Assembly: GCF_013184745.1 (NCBI RefSeq)
Contig: NZ_JAATVU010000031.1
Span: 1-64,000 of the forward strand
Direction: 5' to 3'
Source: Mangrovicoccus sp. HB161399
GTDB taxonomy: Bacteria > Pseudomonadota > Alphaproteobacteria > Rhodobacterales > Rhodobacteraceae
Length of the DNA: 64,000 nucleotides
Part shown: piece by piece, positions 1-8,450 of the stretch
How the letters are laid out: each line of letters opens with the position of its first letter
How positions within the stretch are numbered: the first letter of the stretch is position 1
Position numbers and translations under genes: made by a program
The notes under the pieces: model-generated
Told to the model about the DNA's origin: nothing
Databases searched by the model: none
The model's input: only the letters and a program-made list of their open reading frames with translations

Positions 1-328
1 TGCCGGAGGCCCGAGCAGGCAGGGATCGGCATGGCCGCCGCAATGGCGGAATGGTGAATATCGGCCAAGTCCGGAATCCGGGGGGCAAGGTCACTCATTG
101 CCTGTCCCGCCGCTGCGGCGGCCGCAGGCCAGGCGCTGGCGACTGCAACCGAACCGCTGGCGGGGCCGCGCGGAACCGGATGGAGAGGGACCGGTCAGCT
201 GCTTCACAGGCTGAGGCGGCAGCGGCTCTGCAGTGGCGCCGTCGGCCCGGTGACGGGCCCCGCCTTGCCGTGCGCGGCAGCTCCTCTCCCGGGACCGCAG
301 CCGCCCAGCAGCGGGTCGCCCAGTCCGT
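1..328. other. left edge, no gene supported
   Basis: Nothing in these bases reads as a recognisable protein on either strand. The open frames are arginine/proline-rich shadows of GC-rich DNA. A leftward gene could begin near base 32 (MPIPACSG) and leave the window, but only about ten codons are visible, so no call is made. Confidence 0.4.
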
Positions 329-1267
329 TCAGAGGCAGCCCATCTCCGCCAAAGTCGCGCGGATCGCCGCGTCGAGGGAGGTGCGGGGTTCCGTGCCGAT
401 CAGGGTCTCGAGCCGGCGGTTGTCGAGCCGCACCGGATGGCGCCAGTGGTCGGCGATGTCGGCCGCCTCGCGCGGGAGCCCGCCGAACGGCGCCAGCACC
501 CGCATCAGACCCCAGGAGAACCGGACGCGGCGCAGCGGGCGGCCGCAGGCGCGCTCGGCCGCCTCCGACATGTCCCGGCCGGTGGCATCGACGAGCCCCT
601 CGAACTGGACCCGCTCGAACGGCTCCAGCTTGCCGGGGATATCGAGCAGGCGGGCGAAGGCTTCGCCCAGATCGGGCAGATAGGCCCATGAATGGCCCGG
701 GCCGCGGGAGATTTCGGTCACCCGGCGCAGCGGCCTGCCGGGCTGCACCATGGCCTGCGAGAACCAGCTCGAGCGTGCGCCGGGACCGAAAACATCCCCC
801 GCTCTCAGGATCAGCGACGGCACCCCGGGCGCCGCGGCTTCGAGCTGCGCCTCCAGCTCGCGCCGGACAAGGCCCTTGCGGCTCCGCGGCTGCTGCGGGC
901 TGTCCGCGCCGAGAAGCGGCACAGCCGCCGGATCGAAATTGTAGGTGTTCCCCGGCAGGACGACGCGCGCTCCGCAGCTCCGGGCCGCCGCGATCGTGTT
1001 GCCGATCATCGGCAGCAGCAGCTTGTCCCAGTCGCGGTAGCCCGCCGGATTGACCGCGTGCACGATGACCTCGGCCCCTTCGGCGGCCCGCAGCACGTCC
1101 CCGCCCCGCATCGCGTCGCCTTCGACCCAGCGGATGCCCTGCACCGCCTTGGCCGGTGTCCGGGCCATGGCCCGGACCTGCCAGCCATGATGCCGCAGCG
1201 CTGCTGCAACGGCGCCGCCGATCCCGCCCGTCGCGCCGAGAACCAGCGCTGTCCTTCCCGTTTCCAT
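329..1267 (-). CDS. NAD(P)-binding epimerase/atypical SDR
   Basis: Likely a soluble 312-residue oxidoreductase or epimerase of the extended/atypical SDR type. A Rossmann dinucleotide motif GATGGIGGAVA lies near the N terminus, and the rest fits the NAD-dependent epimerase/dehydratase fold (for example LILRAGDVFGPG and a Y-containing SWAYLPDLGEAFARLL segment). The classical YxxxK pair is not obvious, so it may be a non-catalytic NmrA-like or atypical member. I chose the start at METGRT because a good GGGAGAA Shine-Dalgarno precedes it; a start nine codons upstream (MSRHCG) is possible. It is divergent from the LysR gene at 1358, about 90 bp away, and is therefore a likely target of that regulator. 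The substrate is unknown. Confidence 0.8.
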   Translation of the reverse strand: METGRTALVLGATGGIGGAVAAALRHHGWQVRAMARTPAKAVQGIRWVEGDAMRGGDVLRAAEGAEVIVHAVNPAGYRDWDKLLLPMIGNTIAAARSCGARVVLPGNTYNFDPAAVPLLGADSPQQPRSRKGLVRRELEAQLEAAAPGVPSLILRAGDVFGPGARSSWFSQAMVQPGRPLRRVTEISRGPGHSWAYLPDLGEAFARLLDIPGKLEPFERVQFEGLVDATGRDMSEAAERACGRPLRRVRFSWGLMRVLAPFGGLPREAADIADHWRHPVRLDNRRLETLIGTEPRTSLDAAIRATLAEMGCL

Positions 1268-1343
1268 ATCCGTTCTCCCGCAGTGACGGGACACAGATGT
1301 GGCCGGGCTGATGGAAAATGAATTGCAGGCTTTCCGTCATCCG

Positions 1344-1359
1344 ATAGAAGAAAATCTAT
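1344..1359. promoter_or_regulatory. inverted repeat at the lysR start
   Basis: ATAGA-N6-TCTAT is an inverted repeat that overlaps the ATG of the LysR gene, in the 90-bp divergent gap to the epimerase. It is a plausible LysR binding element for autoregulation. It is short and AT-rich in a GC-rich context, so the support is modest. Confidence 0.3.
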
Positions 1360-2251
1360 GAGCAAGCGGGTAACATGGGACGATCAGCGCATCTTCCTCG
1401 CGGTGATCGACACGGGAAGCCTCGCCGGGGCGGCGCGGCAGCTGGGGCTGGCGCATCCGACCGTCCGCGCGCGGATCGAGGCGCTGGAGGATGCGCTCGG
1501 CACGGTGCTCTTCACCCGGTCGGCACAGGGGCTGGCGCCCACCGCACTGGCCCGGAGCCTTGCCGGACCCGCCCGCGCCATGGCCCGCGGGGCCGAGCTG
1601 TTCGGCCGGGTCGCCGCTTCGCCGCCCGGAGGGATCGCGGGCGTGGTCCGGCTCGGCGTGTCGGACTTCACCGGCGTCGAGGTGGTCCCGCCGCTCCTGG
1701 CCCGGCTGCGCCGGGAGCATCCGGAGCTCCGCATCGAGCTCGTGCTCAGCAACGCACCGGCGGACCTTCTCGGCCAGGAAGTCGATGTCGCGGTGCGGCA
1801 CATGGAGCCGTCGCAGGGGGCGCTCGTCATGCGCCGGCTGCCGCCGGTGCCGCTGGGCTTCTTCGCCTCGGAGGACTATCTCCGCCGCCGCGGCCATCCG
1901 GCATCCCGCGCGGATCTGGCCGGGCACGACCTGATCGGTCCCGACCGCAACCCCAGCGATCTGGCGCTGGCCGCGGAACTGCTTTCGGGGCGGCCTCTCT
2001 CCAGCCTCGCGCTGAGGACGGACAGCCACCCGGCCCAGGCGGCGGCGGCGCGCGCGGGCCTCGGGATCGCAGTCCTGCCGGCCCCGGGCGCCGAGGCCGA
2101 TCCCCGGCTCAGGCGCGTGCTGCCGCAGGACACGGTTGCGCTTCTTCCGGTCCATGTCGTCATGCACGGCAACCTCCGCGCCGTGCCCCGCGTGCGGGTG
2201 GTTTTCGACACCCTGGTGCAGGGGCTGGAAGGTGCAGCGGCTGCGCCCTGA
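1358..2251 (+). CDS. LysR-family transcriptional regulator
   Basis: A 297-residue LysR-type regulator, the usual family length. The N-terminal winged helix covers about residues 8-65 (FLAVIDTGSLAGAARQLGL then HPTVRARIEALEDALG). A substrate-binding domain of the type II periplasmic fold follows from about residue 90 (GVVRLGVSDFTGVEVVPP). It belongs to the short-operator, single-target style that usually controls an adjacent divergent gene, here the epimerase at 329-1267. The upstream ribosome-binding site is weak (AGAAGAAAA). The effector cannot be told from the sequence. Confidence 0.88.
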   Translation: MSKRVTWDDQRIFLAVIDTGSLAGAARQLGLAHPTVRARIEALEDALGTVLFTRSAQGLAPTALARSLAGPARAMARGAELFGRVAASPPGGIAGVVRLGVSDFTGVEVVPPLLARLRREHPELRIELVLSNAPADLLGQEVDVAVRHMEPSQGALVMRRLPPVPLGFFASEDYLRRRGHPASRADLAGHDLIGPDRNPSDLALAAELLSGRPLSSLALRTDSHPAQAAAARAGLGIAVLPAPGAEADPRLRRVLPQDTVALLPVHVVMHGNLRAVPRVRVVFDTLVQGLEGAAAAP

Positions 2252-2482
2252 GCCATGCCGAGAGCGGTCTCGAGCCCTGGCGAGGGCCAAGGCCGACGAC
2301 CGCCGAAACCCGGCGCAGCTGCGATCCAGCTTGCCGCGCCAGCGCGAAACGGGAGTGCCGGAGAGCCGTTGAAACCGGCGCGGGCCCGGGGGACGAAACC
2401 GGACCGGCTGAACCGATCCCGAGCGGACGCGCCGGTGCCAGACTGCAGCCCCCGCAGCGCTCCGGAGGCAAGCGGCAGATGG

Positions 2483-2862
2483 TCACTGGCTGGCGGCTGC
2501 CTGCATCCTGTCGATCTCCGCAGCGAATTCCGCGAAGTCGCAGCCCATGCCGTTGAGCATGGTGCTCCACATGCGCATGGCCCCTGCGGCTGCCACGGCC
2601 TCCCGGATCAGCGCTTCGGTTGCAGCGCCGTATGGTCGTCGATGCAGTAGCCGCAGGGGGGCTGGGCCGCCACACCGAGCATGACAAGTTCGCGCGTCAG
2701 GCGGCCGAGCTCCGTCTCGCGGCCGCCGAAGCTGCCCTGCCATTGCATGGCCGGGCCGAGCGCGTTCGGGGGACAGGCGTCAGACAAGACGCGCGGGGCC
2801 TCCAACGCGGCGGCCGCACCCGCGCCCAGGACCGGCGCAATCGCGGTGGAAACGGATTTCAT
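2483..2862 (-). pseudogene. frameshifted AhpD/carboxymuconolactone decarboxylase-like gene
   Basis: Two minus-strand frames together make one alkylhydroperoxidase-D-like protein. The first, starting MKSVSTAIAPV at 2862, carries LTRELVMLGVAAQPPCGYC followed by IDDHTA, the CxxC/H core of the family (PCGYC has C-x-x-C, then H four residues on). It then runs off frame to a stop at 2608. The second frame, ending at 2483, continues with the expected helix (GAATEALIREAVAAAGAMR, then MWSTMLNGMGCDF). The break is near 2635-2645. A frameshift, perhaps with a few codons lost, explains this better than two genes. The intact enzyme would reduce peroxides or act on a lactone; the product as written is truncated just after the active-site histidine. 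A sequencing error cannot be excluded. Confidence 0.7.
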
Positions 2863-4201
2863 CGGATGTTCCTTTCGCTCTCGCTGTGTGCCCATGCTGC
2901 CTCCGGCCGCGAGGTGGGCGGGATGAGACTTTGCGAAATTCCGGGCCCTCCGGTGACGGCGGAGGAGATGCGGATGGAGCTTGCGGAACGGCAGGGCCTG
3001 CCCGGCGGAGCGCCGCTGCGGCGATGTCCCGGCCATGTCGACCCGGCGCGATGCCGATGGAGCGCCTCTTGTCCGGGCGCAGCATTCCGCCCGGTTTCCG
3101 TCCGGCAGCATTGGCGAGATCCCGGACGGAGCCGCCTGCCAAGCGGATCGGGACGCAGCCCGGCAACGGCTGCGGGCGCCCGCGCGGAGAGTGGCTGGCG
3201 CAGGGTCGCAGTTCCGCGCCGGAACCGCCCGCAACGGGCATGCTGACTTTCCGGCCGCGCGATCCGGACGCTGCCCAGGCCGGGACGGCCCGAGCGCGGG
3301 ACCTCGCCATCCCGCTCGGCCCTGCCCTGCTTGGCTGCAGGTCGCATCCTCAGGCGCCACCGGGGCGCTTCCGCCTGAAACCGGCCGCAATTCGGCCGCC
3401 CGGGCCGGGTGCCCCGGCTATCAGCCGGAAGTCGACCTGAGGATGAATGCGGGCAGGCCCGTGCTCCGGCTCATGCCTGCGGAGGTCGGCACCGGCGGCA
3501 TTCGCAAGGCCAAGAGGCGGAGGCGCGCGGCACCGAGGTAGCCGGGCTGACCGAAGACCTCTGCGGCATTGCCGCGTGCGCCATCGACCGCCGGAGCCAG
3601 CTTCGGGGACAGCAGCGCGCTGGTCGCGCCGATGCATGGAATCGCATCCTCGATCGGTTCCCGCAGTGCCATGGGCTGCTCCGGCGGCAGGAGCGGGATG
3701 CGCCCGGCGCCGCGGATCGCACCCGTTGGGGGGCGGCACGCGGCGATCCTGGCTGCGGCGGCCGGCGGAGCGCGCGCCGGAAAGCCCCGGCCCCCGATTC
3801 CCGGAGCAGTTGGGCCGGGCGTGCTGTCCCGGCCTTGCCATCGGGCACTGTTCGCCGGACGAGACGCTCTGACTGCTTTGACGCGATGCCGAAGAGGTGC
3901 GCTGCTGCGGCACCGCCATTCGCATCGCCCCACTGGCCACTATGGCCGTTGCCTGCCGCTGCATCTTGTCGGCTTGTCGGCATGTCGGCATGTCGGACGA
4001 GCGCGGCGGTTTTCCGTCCCGTGCGATGCATCGTGGCGGAAGGAGGGGCGGATCCGGCGCAACAGGCCGGATGCCGCGCGCCCGATGGCTGGGCCGCACA
4101 TGTCCATCCCGGCCCATGGCACCGGGCAGAGCGGCAGCGGTGACCGGAGGCGCCTTCGGCCGAGCCGGATTCCTGCCTGCCAAGCCGTGGAACGGCACCG
4201 C
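2863..4201. other. about 1.3 kb without a recognisable gene
   Basis: No frame in this stretch resembles a known family. The open frames on both strands are R/P/G/A-rich and mutually overlapping, as expected from codon-biased noise. The flanking AhpD-like gene is broken, so this may be decayed DNA. It contains a tandem octamer array at 3965-3996 and ends at the first copy of the TGCAAY-N4-RTTGCA operator. Confidence 0.5.
3965..3996. repeat. four tandem octamers
   Basis: Four head-to-tail 8-bp units: CTTGTCGG twice, then CATGTCGG twice. They lie inside the gene-free stretch, with no protein frame I can support. The array could be a slippage product or a protein-binding site; nothing else argues for a function. 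Confidence 0.6.
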
Positions 4202-4217
4202 TGCAACGGACGTTGCA
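4202..4217. promoter_or_regulatory. TGCAAY-N4-RTTGCA operator (site 1)
   Basis: TGCAACGGACGTTGCA is a perfect 6-bp-arm inverted repeat with a 4-bp spacer. It lies 57 bp before the ATG of the winged-helix/solute-binding-protein fusion. The same arrangement recurs before most transport and catabolic operons in this window. Confidence 0.6.
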
Positions 4218-4273
4218 ATGGGAGCGGAGGCATTGCAGGGTGGGCGCGACTGCCCGTCCGGTTCCGGTGCGCC

Positions 4274-5995
4274 ATGACCAAATACGAAATCCAGGCCATA
4301 CTGAAATTCCTCGAAGGCATCCGCGGGGCCGGGCTCGAAGGGCTTGGCATCGAGGCGCGCGATCCGGTCTGGATGATGTCGCTGGGCCTACTGGGACGGC
4401 ATTTCCGCAACCAGCGGACGACGATCTCGGCGCTGGCCGAGACCTCCGGCGCGCCCTATGCCACCGCGCTCCGGGTGATCGACCGGATGATCGCCGGGGA
4501 CCTGCTGGCCCGGGTGCCCAGCGAGACGGCGCCGCGGCTGGTCTATATCGAGCCAACCCAGCGGCTGCTGCACAACTTCCACGAATACTGCCTGCACCTG
4601 AAGGGCCAGATCGGCAGCATCTTCGGCCTGAGCCAGGGCGGCGCGGAGGAGTTCCGCTTCGGCAGCGCCGGGCTGGCCGCCACGATCCTCGACCAGCCCC
4701 GGCGGCTGCGGACGCCCTTGGGACTGGAGGGTCCGCTGCGGCTGCTGCTGAAGGACGAGGTGCCGTTCATGGCGCTGTCGCGGATGGCGCCGAAAGTGTC
4801 CGAGTTCCTCGGAGTGCCGGTGGAAATCGAGCTTCTGGCCTACGAGGAGCTCAACGGCGCGGTCATCGCCAACAGCCGCCAGCCGCGGTCGCGCCACGAC
4901 CTGATCGCGCTCGACCTGCCCTGGCTGGGGCGGATGGCGATGGAATCCGCGCTCGAGCCGCTGGACGGGGACCTGCGCGACAGCCGGCTGAACCCGTTCG
5001 ACTTCTTCGCCGCGGCCTGGGAAAGCGGGCGCTGCATGGGCCGGCAGCTGGGCATTCCCTTTTCGCCGGCCGCCGAGATGTTCCTCTACCGCCGCGACCT
5101 GTTCGATGCGGCCGGCCTGGCGCCGCCGCGCCGGCCCGAAGAGGTGCTGGATGCGGCGCGCGTGCTGCACCGCCCGCAGGATGGCCGCTACGGCATCGCC
5201 TGGAACGCGGCGCGCGGCCAGCCGCTGGGCCAGACCTTCATCCAGGTGATGGCGGCCTTCGGACAGCCCGCGGTCTCGCTGCGCCGCTTCGGCAGCGGCT
5301 ACGACACCGACACGCCCTGGCCGGAGCTGCGCCCGCAGCTGTGCGGCGCGGCGGCGCTGCAGACCGCGGACTATCTCAGGGACCTGGCGCGGCACTCGCC
5401 GCCGGACATCGCCGCCATGGACTGGAAGCGGCGCCAGGCCTGCTACCGGCGGGGTGCGGCGGCGATGTGCTACGAGTGGTCCACCAGCACGATCGGCTTC
5501 GAGGACGATCCCGCCTCGCCGGCCTGCGGGACCACCGGCTACCTGCCCTATCCGGCGCCCGGCGACCTGCCGGGGGTCGCGCCGATGGGAGGCTGGGTCC
5601 TGGCGATCCCGTCCAACATCGACCCGGCGCGGCGCGGCGCGGCCTGGCGCGCGCTGGAATGGCTGGTCTCGCCGGAGTTCACCAAGAGCCTCGTGCAGAA
5701 CGGCTCCACCGCGCGCTGCCTCTACAGCGTCAGCGCCGATCCCGAGATCGCCAACCGGCTGCCGACGATGGATGCCATGGCCTCGATGGAGCGGCGCGGC
5801 CAGCTGCAGATCTGGCCGCGGCCGCCGATCCCATTCATCACCTCGCTCATGCGCATCGTCGGCCACGAGATGCATGACGTGATCTGGGGCGGCGCGGATG
5901 CGGCGCAGGCGCTGGCCCGGGCGGAGGCAAGCCTGGCACCGATGTACGAGTCCCTGCAACAAACATTGCGAACAGATCTCCGGAAGCATGACTAA
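4274..5995 (+). CDS. winged-helix regulator fused to a solute-binding-protein domain
   Basis: A 573-residue protein with no signal peptide, so probably cytoplasmic. About residues 35-95 look like a MarR-type winged helix (TISALAETSGAPYATALRVI, then a basic wing). From about residue 155 to the end it is a family 1 extracellular solute-binding-protein fold. That part is clearly homologous to the next gene's periplasmic binding protein: both have GRQLGIP, YRxD(L/V)F, WNAARGxxLGQTFIxVM (here W310) and GGWxLAIPxNIDP. The simplest reading is a ligand-sensing transcription factor built by joining a duplicated binding-protein gene to a DNA-binding domain, so that it senses the transporter's substrate inside the cell. 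The frame stays open well upstream, but the start at MTKYEI marks where recognisable protein begins. One operator copy precedes it and another lies in its last codons. Regulation of the downstream ABC operon is inferred from position and homology. Confidence 0.85.
   Translation: MTKYEIQAILKFLEGIRGAGLEGLGIEARDPVWMMSLGLLGRHFRNQRTTISALAETSGAPYATALRVIDRMIAGDLLARVPSETAPRLVYIEPTQRLLHNFHEYCLHLKGQIGSIFGLSQGGAEEFRFGSAGLAATILDQPRRLRTPLGLEGPLRLLLKDEVPFMALSRMAPKVSEFLGVPVEIELLAYEELNGAVIANSRQPRSRHDLIALDLPWLGRMAMESALEPLDGDLRDSRLNPFDFFAAAWESGRCMGRQLGIPFSPAAEMFLYRRDLFDAAGLAPPRRPEEVLDAARVLHRPQDGRYGIAWNAARGQPLGQTFIQVMAAFGQPAVSLRRFGSGYDTDTPWPELRPQLCGAAALQTADYLRDLARHSPPDIAAMDWKRRQACYRRGAAAMCYEWSTSTIGFEDDPASPACGTTGYLPYPAPGDLPGVAPMGGWVLAIPSNIDPARRGAAWRALEWLVSPEFTKSLVQNGSTARCLYSVSADPEIANRLPTMDAMASMERRGQLQIWPRPPIPFITSLMRIVGHEMHDVIWGGADAAQALARAEASLAPMYESLQQTLRTDLRKHD
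5955..5970. promoter_or_regulatory. operator-like site (site 2), inside the end of the fusion gene
   Basis: TGCAACAAACATTGCG matches the recurrent motif except for the last base. It lies in the final codons of the regulator gene, about 180 bp before the binding-protein gene and 115 bp before site 3. It may be an auxiliary operator. Confidence 0.4.
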
Positions 5996-6025
5996 GAATC
6001 GGAAATACAACGTTATTTATATCCA

Positions 6026-6040
6026 TGTCCAAAATGGACA
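6026..6040. promoter_or_regulatory. inverted repeat TGTCCA-AAA-TGGACA
   Basis: A perfect 6-bp-arm inverted repeat between the regulator and the binding-protein gene, in a locally AT-rich stretch likely to hold the promoter. It differs from the TGCAAY motif, so it may bind a second factor. A related half site, TGTCCA, occurs beside the iolG promoter at about 40674. Confidence 0.4.
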
Positions 6041-6069
6041 GGTTGATCCTTTTCTTCCATTGGCATTGT

Positions 6070-6085
6070 TGCAATGTTGATTGCA
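6070..6085. promoter_or_regulatory. TGCAAY-N4-RTTGCA operator (site 3)
   Basis: TGCAATGTTGATTGCA has perfect arms and lies 65 bp before the start of the CUT1-type binding-protein gene at 6150. It is therefore the most likely control site of that ABC operon. Confidence 0.6.
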
Positions 6086-6149
6086 CCGATCCCGCGGGTC
6101 CGGAGGAGACGCGAACGGGGTCCGGACAAGACCTAACGGGAGGAAATCC

Positions 6150-7493
6150 ATGACTCGCAGAACATCGGCGGCCCCGCGCGGGGCGCTGACCGGCATCCTT
6201 TTGGCCGGCAGCATCCTGGCCGGCTCGGCCGCATCCGCCGAAGGCCCGCTGGAGGGCCGCTCCATCCGCATCCTCGGCATCGGCGATCCGGTGTTCCAGG
6301 TCATGCAGAAGATCCACGGCCAGATGGAGGAGATGGGCGGCGGCTCGATCCAGCTCGACGTGCGCCCCTTCGACGTGCTGCACCAGCAGGTGCTGCTGAA
6401 TGCCCAGAACGACGTTTCGAACTACGACATCATCGCCGTCGACCTGCCGCAATTCGGCGAGTACATGCCCTACCTCACCGATTTCGGCCCGATGATCGAG
6501 GCCTCCGGCTATGACGGCTCGGATTTCCACGAAGTCGCCTGGACCGGCGCGCAGTTTGGCGGCAGGCAGCTCGGCATCCCGCTGCAGCCGCATCCCGAGA
6601 TCCTCGCCTACCGCAAGGACGTGTTCGAGGAATACGGGCTGGAGCCGCCAACCACGCACGAGGCGCTGCTGCATGCCGCCCAGGTGATCTCGGAGAAGAG
6701 CGACGACATGTCGGGCGTGTGCTGGAACGCGGCGCGCGGCACGGCGCTCGGCCAGACCTTCATCACGGTGATGGGCGATTTCGGCGCGGCGCCGATCGAC
6801 ATGGAGAAGCAGGGCGACGATTTCGAGATGGGCGACATCAAGCCCGAGAACATGCATCCGACCATAGACACCGAAGCAGGCAAGGCGACGGCGGACTACC
6901 TGCTGGCGATGGAGGAGGTCTCGCCGCCCGGCATCCTCAACATGGCCTGGGACGAGCGCGTCCGGGTCTATGCCAATGGCGGCTGCGCCATGACCTATAT
7001 CTGGGCCGGCCGCTCGGCGATCTTCGAGCAGGACGACCAATCGCCCGCCAAGGGCAACACGGCCTACCTGCCGCATCCCTCAGGCCCCGGCGCGCCGCCG
7101 CGCTCCACCCTGGGCGGCTGGTACCTGGCGATCCCGGCCAATATCGACCCCGAGCGCAAGGAACTTGCCTGGGAGGCGATCCAGTGGCTGTCGAGCCCGG
7201 AAATGATCGAGCTCTACACCCAGCACGGCAATTGCGTCTCGCCGCGCCGCTCGGTCAGCCAGCTGGAGAACGTCCAGGCCGCCTGCCCGGTGATCCCGGC
7301 GGTCGACCGCATGGCCGAGGCCGGCGAACTGGCCGGGTGGCAGCGCCCGCCGGTGCCCGAGATCCAGAAGATCGTCGACGTGCTGGGCGCGGAAATGCAC
7401 CAGATGCTGTCCGGCGACAAATCCGCGGAAGACGCGCTGGAAAGCTCGCAGCGGCTGCTCGACCGCGAGATGCGCAAGGCCGGCTACTACTGA
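6150..7493 (+). CDS. ABC transporter substrate-binding protein, family 1
   Basis: A 447-residue periplasmic binding protein for a CUT1-type sugar/polyol importer, the usual family length. A cleavable signal peptide is visible (MTRRTS, a hydrophobic run, then AGSAASA before EGPLEG). A long-domain SBP_bac_1 fold follows, with WNAARGTALGQTF at about residue 192 and GGWYLAIPANIDP near residue 330. The start at MTRRTS has a strong GGGAGGAAA ribosome-binding site and sets the signal peptide correctly. A hairpin then separates it from two permeases and two ATPases. Its closest relative in the window is the sensor domain of the preceding regulator. The ligand is unknown; a polyol or inositol derivative is suggested by the IolI-like and dehydrogenase genes at the end of the operon. 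Confidence 0.92.
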   Translation: MTRRTSAAPRGALTGILLAGSILAGSAASAEGPLEGRSIRILGIGDPVFQVMQKIHGQMEEMGGGSIQLDVRPFDVLHQQVLLNAQNDVSNYDIIAVDLPQFGEYMPYLTDFGPMIEASGYDGSDFHEVAWTGAQFGGRQLGIPLQPHPEILAYRKDVFEEYGLEPPTTHEALLHAAQVISEKSDDMSGVCWNAARGTALGQTFITVMGDFGAAPIDMEKQGDDFEMGDIKPENMHPTIDTEAGKATADYLLAMEEVSPPGILNMAWDERVRVYANGGCAMTYIWAGRSAIFEQDDQSPAKGNTAYLPHPSGPGAPPRSTLGGWYLAIPANIDPERKELAWEAIQWLSSPEMIELYTQHGNCVSPRRSVSQLENVQAACPVIPAVDRMAEAGELAGWQRPPVPEIQKIVDVLGAEMHQMLSGDKSAEDALESSQRLLDREMRKAGYY

Positions 7494-7500
7494 GCCCTCC

Positions 7501-7525
7501 GCCGGTCCCCGTCCGGGGGACCGGC
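7501..7525 (+). terminator. hairpin between binding-protein and permease genes
   Basis: GCCGGTCCCC pairs with GGGGACCGGC across a 5-base loop, with no T tract. Its position right after the binding-protein stop suggests mRNA protection or partial termination, which would keep the binding protein in excess over the permeases. Confidence 0.55.
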
Positions 7526-7571
7526 CCGCATCCCGCGCCGCGCTCCGCCCCACCATCGAACAGGTCCCGCC

Positions 7572-8450
7572 ATGTCACGCAATCGCGAGGCGAAACGCGC
7601 AGCCATCGTGCTAGTCTCTCCGGCCATGCTGCTGCTTTTCGCGCTCAACATCTTCCCGGTGCTCTACGCCGTCTACATCAGCCTGCACCACTGGTCGCTG
7701 GCCAGCCCCAACCCGCCGCGCTTCGCCGGCCTCTTCAACTACCAGGAACTCTGGTACGACGGCCGCTTCTCCAATTCGCTCGGCGTTTCGGCCACCTTCA
7801 TCGCCCTCGCCGTCCTGATCGAGCTGGCGCTCGGCTTCGGGCTGGCCTTCCTCTTCAACCGCAAGCTCCGCGGGCTCGAGACCCTGCGCAAGCTGTCGCT
7901 CCTGCCGGTCATGGCGATGCCGCTGGTGGTCGGGCTGGTCTGGTTCTACATGCTCAACCAGAATTTCGGCGTCACCAACTGGGTTCTGTCGCTCTTCGGC
8001 ATCGGCGCCCAGCCCTTCCTGACCGACGGCACGCTGGCGATGCTCAGCGTCGTGCTGGCCGATGTCTGGCAGTGGACGCCCTTCGTCATGCTGGTGATCT
8101 TCGCCGCGCTGCAGTCGCTGCCGGAATACGTCTTCGAGGCGGCACGAATGGACGGGCTGACCGAGCGCGAGATCTTCCGCCGGATCACCCTGCCGCTCCT
8201 GCGCCCGGCGATCCTCGTGGTGCTGGTGATCCGCGCCATCGACGCCTTCCGCATGATCGAGCTGGTCTTCATGATGACCAAGGGCGGCCCCGGCGGCTCG
8301 ACCGAGGTTCTGCCATGGTACATCTACACGACCGGCTTCCTCTCGCTCGACCTCGGCTATGCCGCCGCGATGGCGGTGGTGATGATCGTCCTCGTGACGC
8401 TCGGCGCGCAGGTCTTCGTCCGCAAGATCGCAGATCCGGGAGCCGCCTGA
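7572..8450 (+). CDS. ABC transporter permease, MalF/UgpA type
   Basis: A 292-residue inner-membrane permease with about six hydrophobic segments, the first right after a short basic N terminus (MSRNREAKRAA). The EAA loop that contacts the ATPase is visible near residue 190 (EAARMDGLTEREIFRRITLP). It pairs with the next permease, with which it overlaps (TGATG). This is the first membrane subunit of the CUT1-type importer. The ribosome-binding site is weak, which is typical after the hairpin that separates it from the binding-protein gene. Confidence 0.93.
   Translation: MSRNREAKRAAIVLVSPAMLLLFALNIFPVLYAVYISLHHWSLASPNPPRFAGLFNYQELWYDGRFSNSLGVSATFIALAVLIELALGFGLAFLFNRKLRGLETLRKLSLLPVMAMPLVVGLVWFYMLNQNFGVTNWVLSLFGIGAQPFLTDGTLAMLSVVLADVWQWTPFVMLVIFAALQSLPEYVFEAARMDGLTEREIFRRITLPLLRPAILVVLVIRAIDAFRMIELVFMMTKGGPGGSTEVLPWYIYTTGFLSLDLGYAAAMAVVMIVLVTLGAQVFVRKIADPGAA

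Noticed and set aside
3965-3996. CRISPR-like array.
   Set aside because: The units are 8 bp and directly adjacent with no spacers; no cas genes are present anywhere in the window.
3569-4273. Extension of the fusion regulator upstream by about 235 codons.
   Set aside because: The added part has no homology and runs through the operator at 4202. Recognisable protein begins at MTKYEI.
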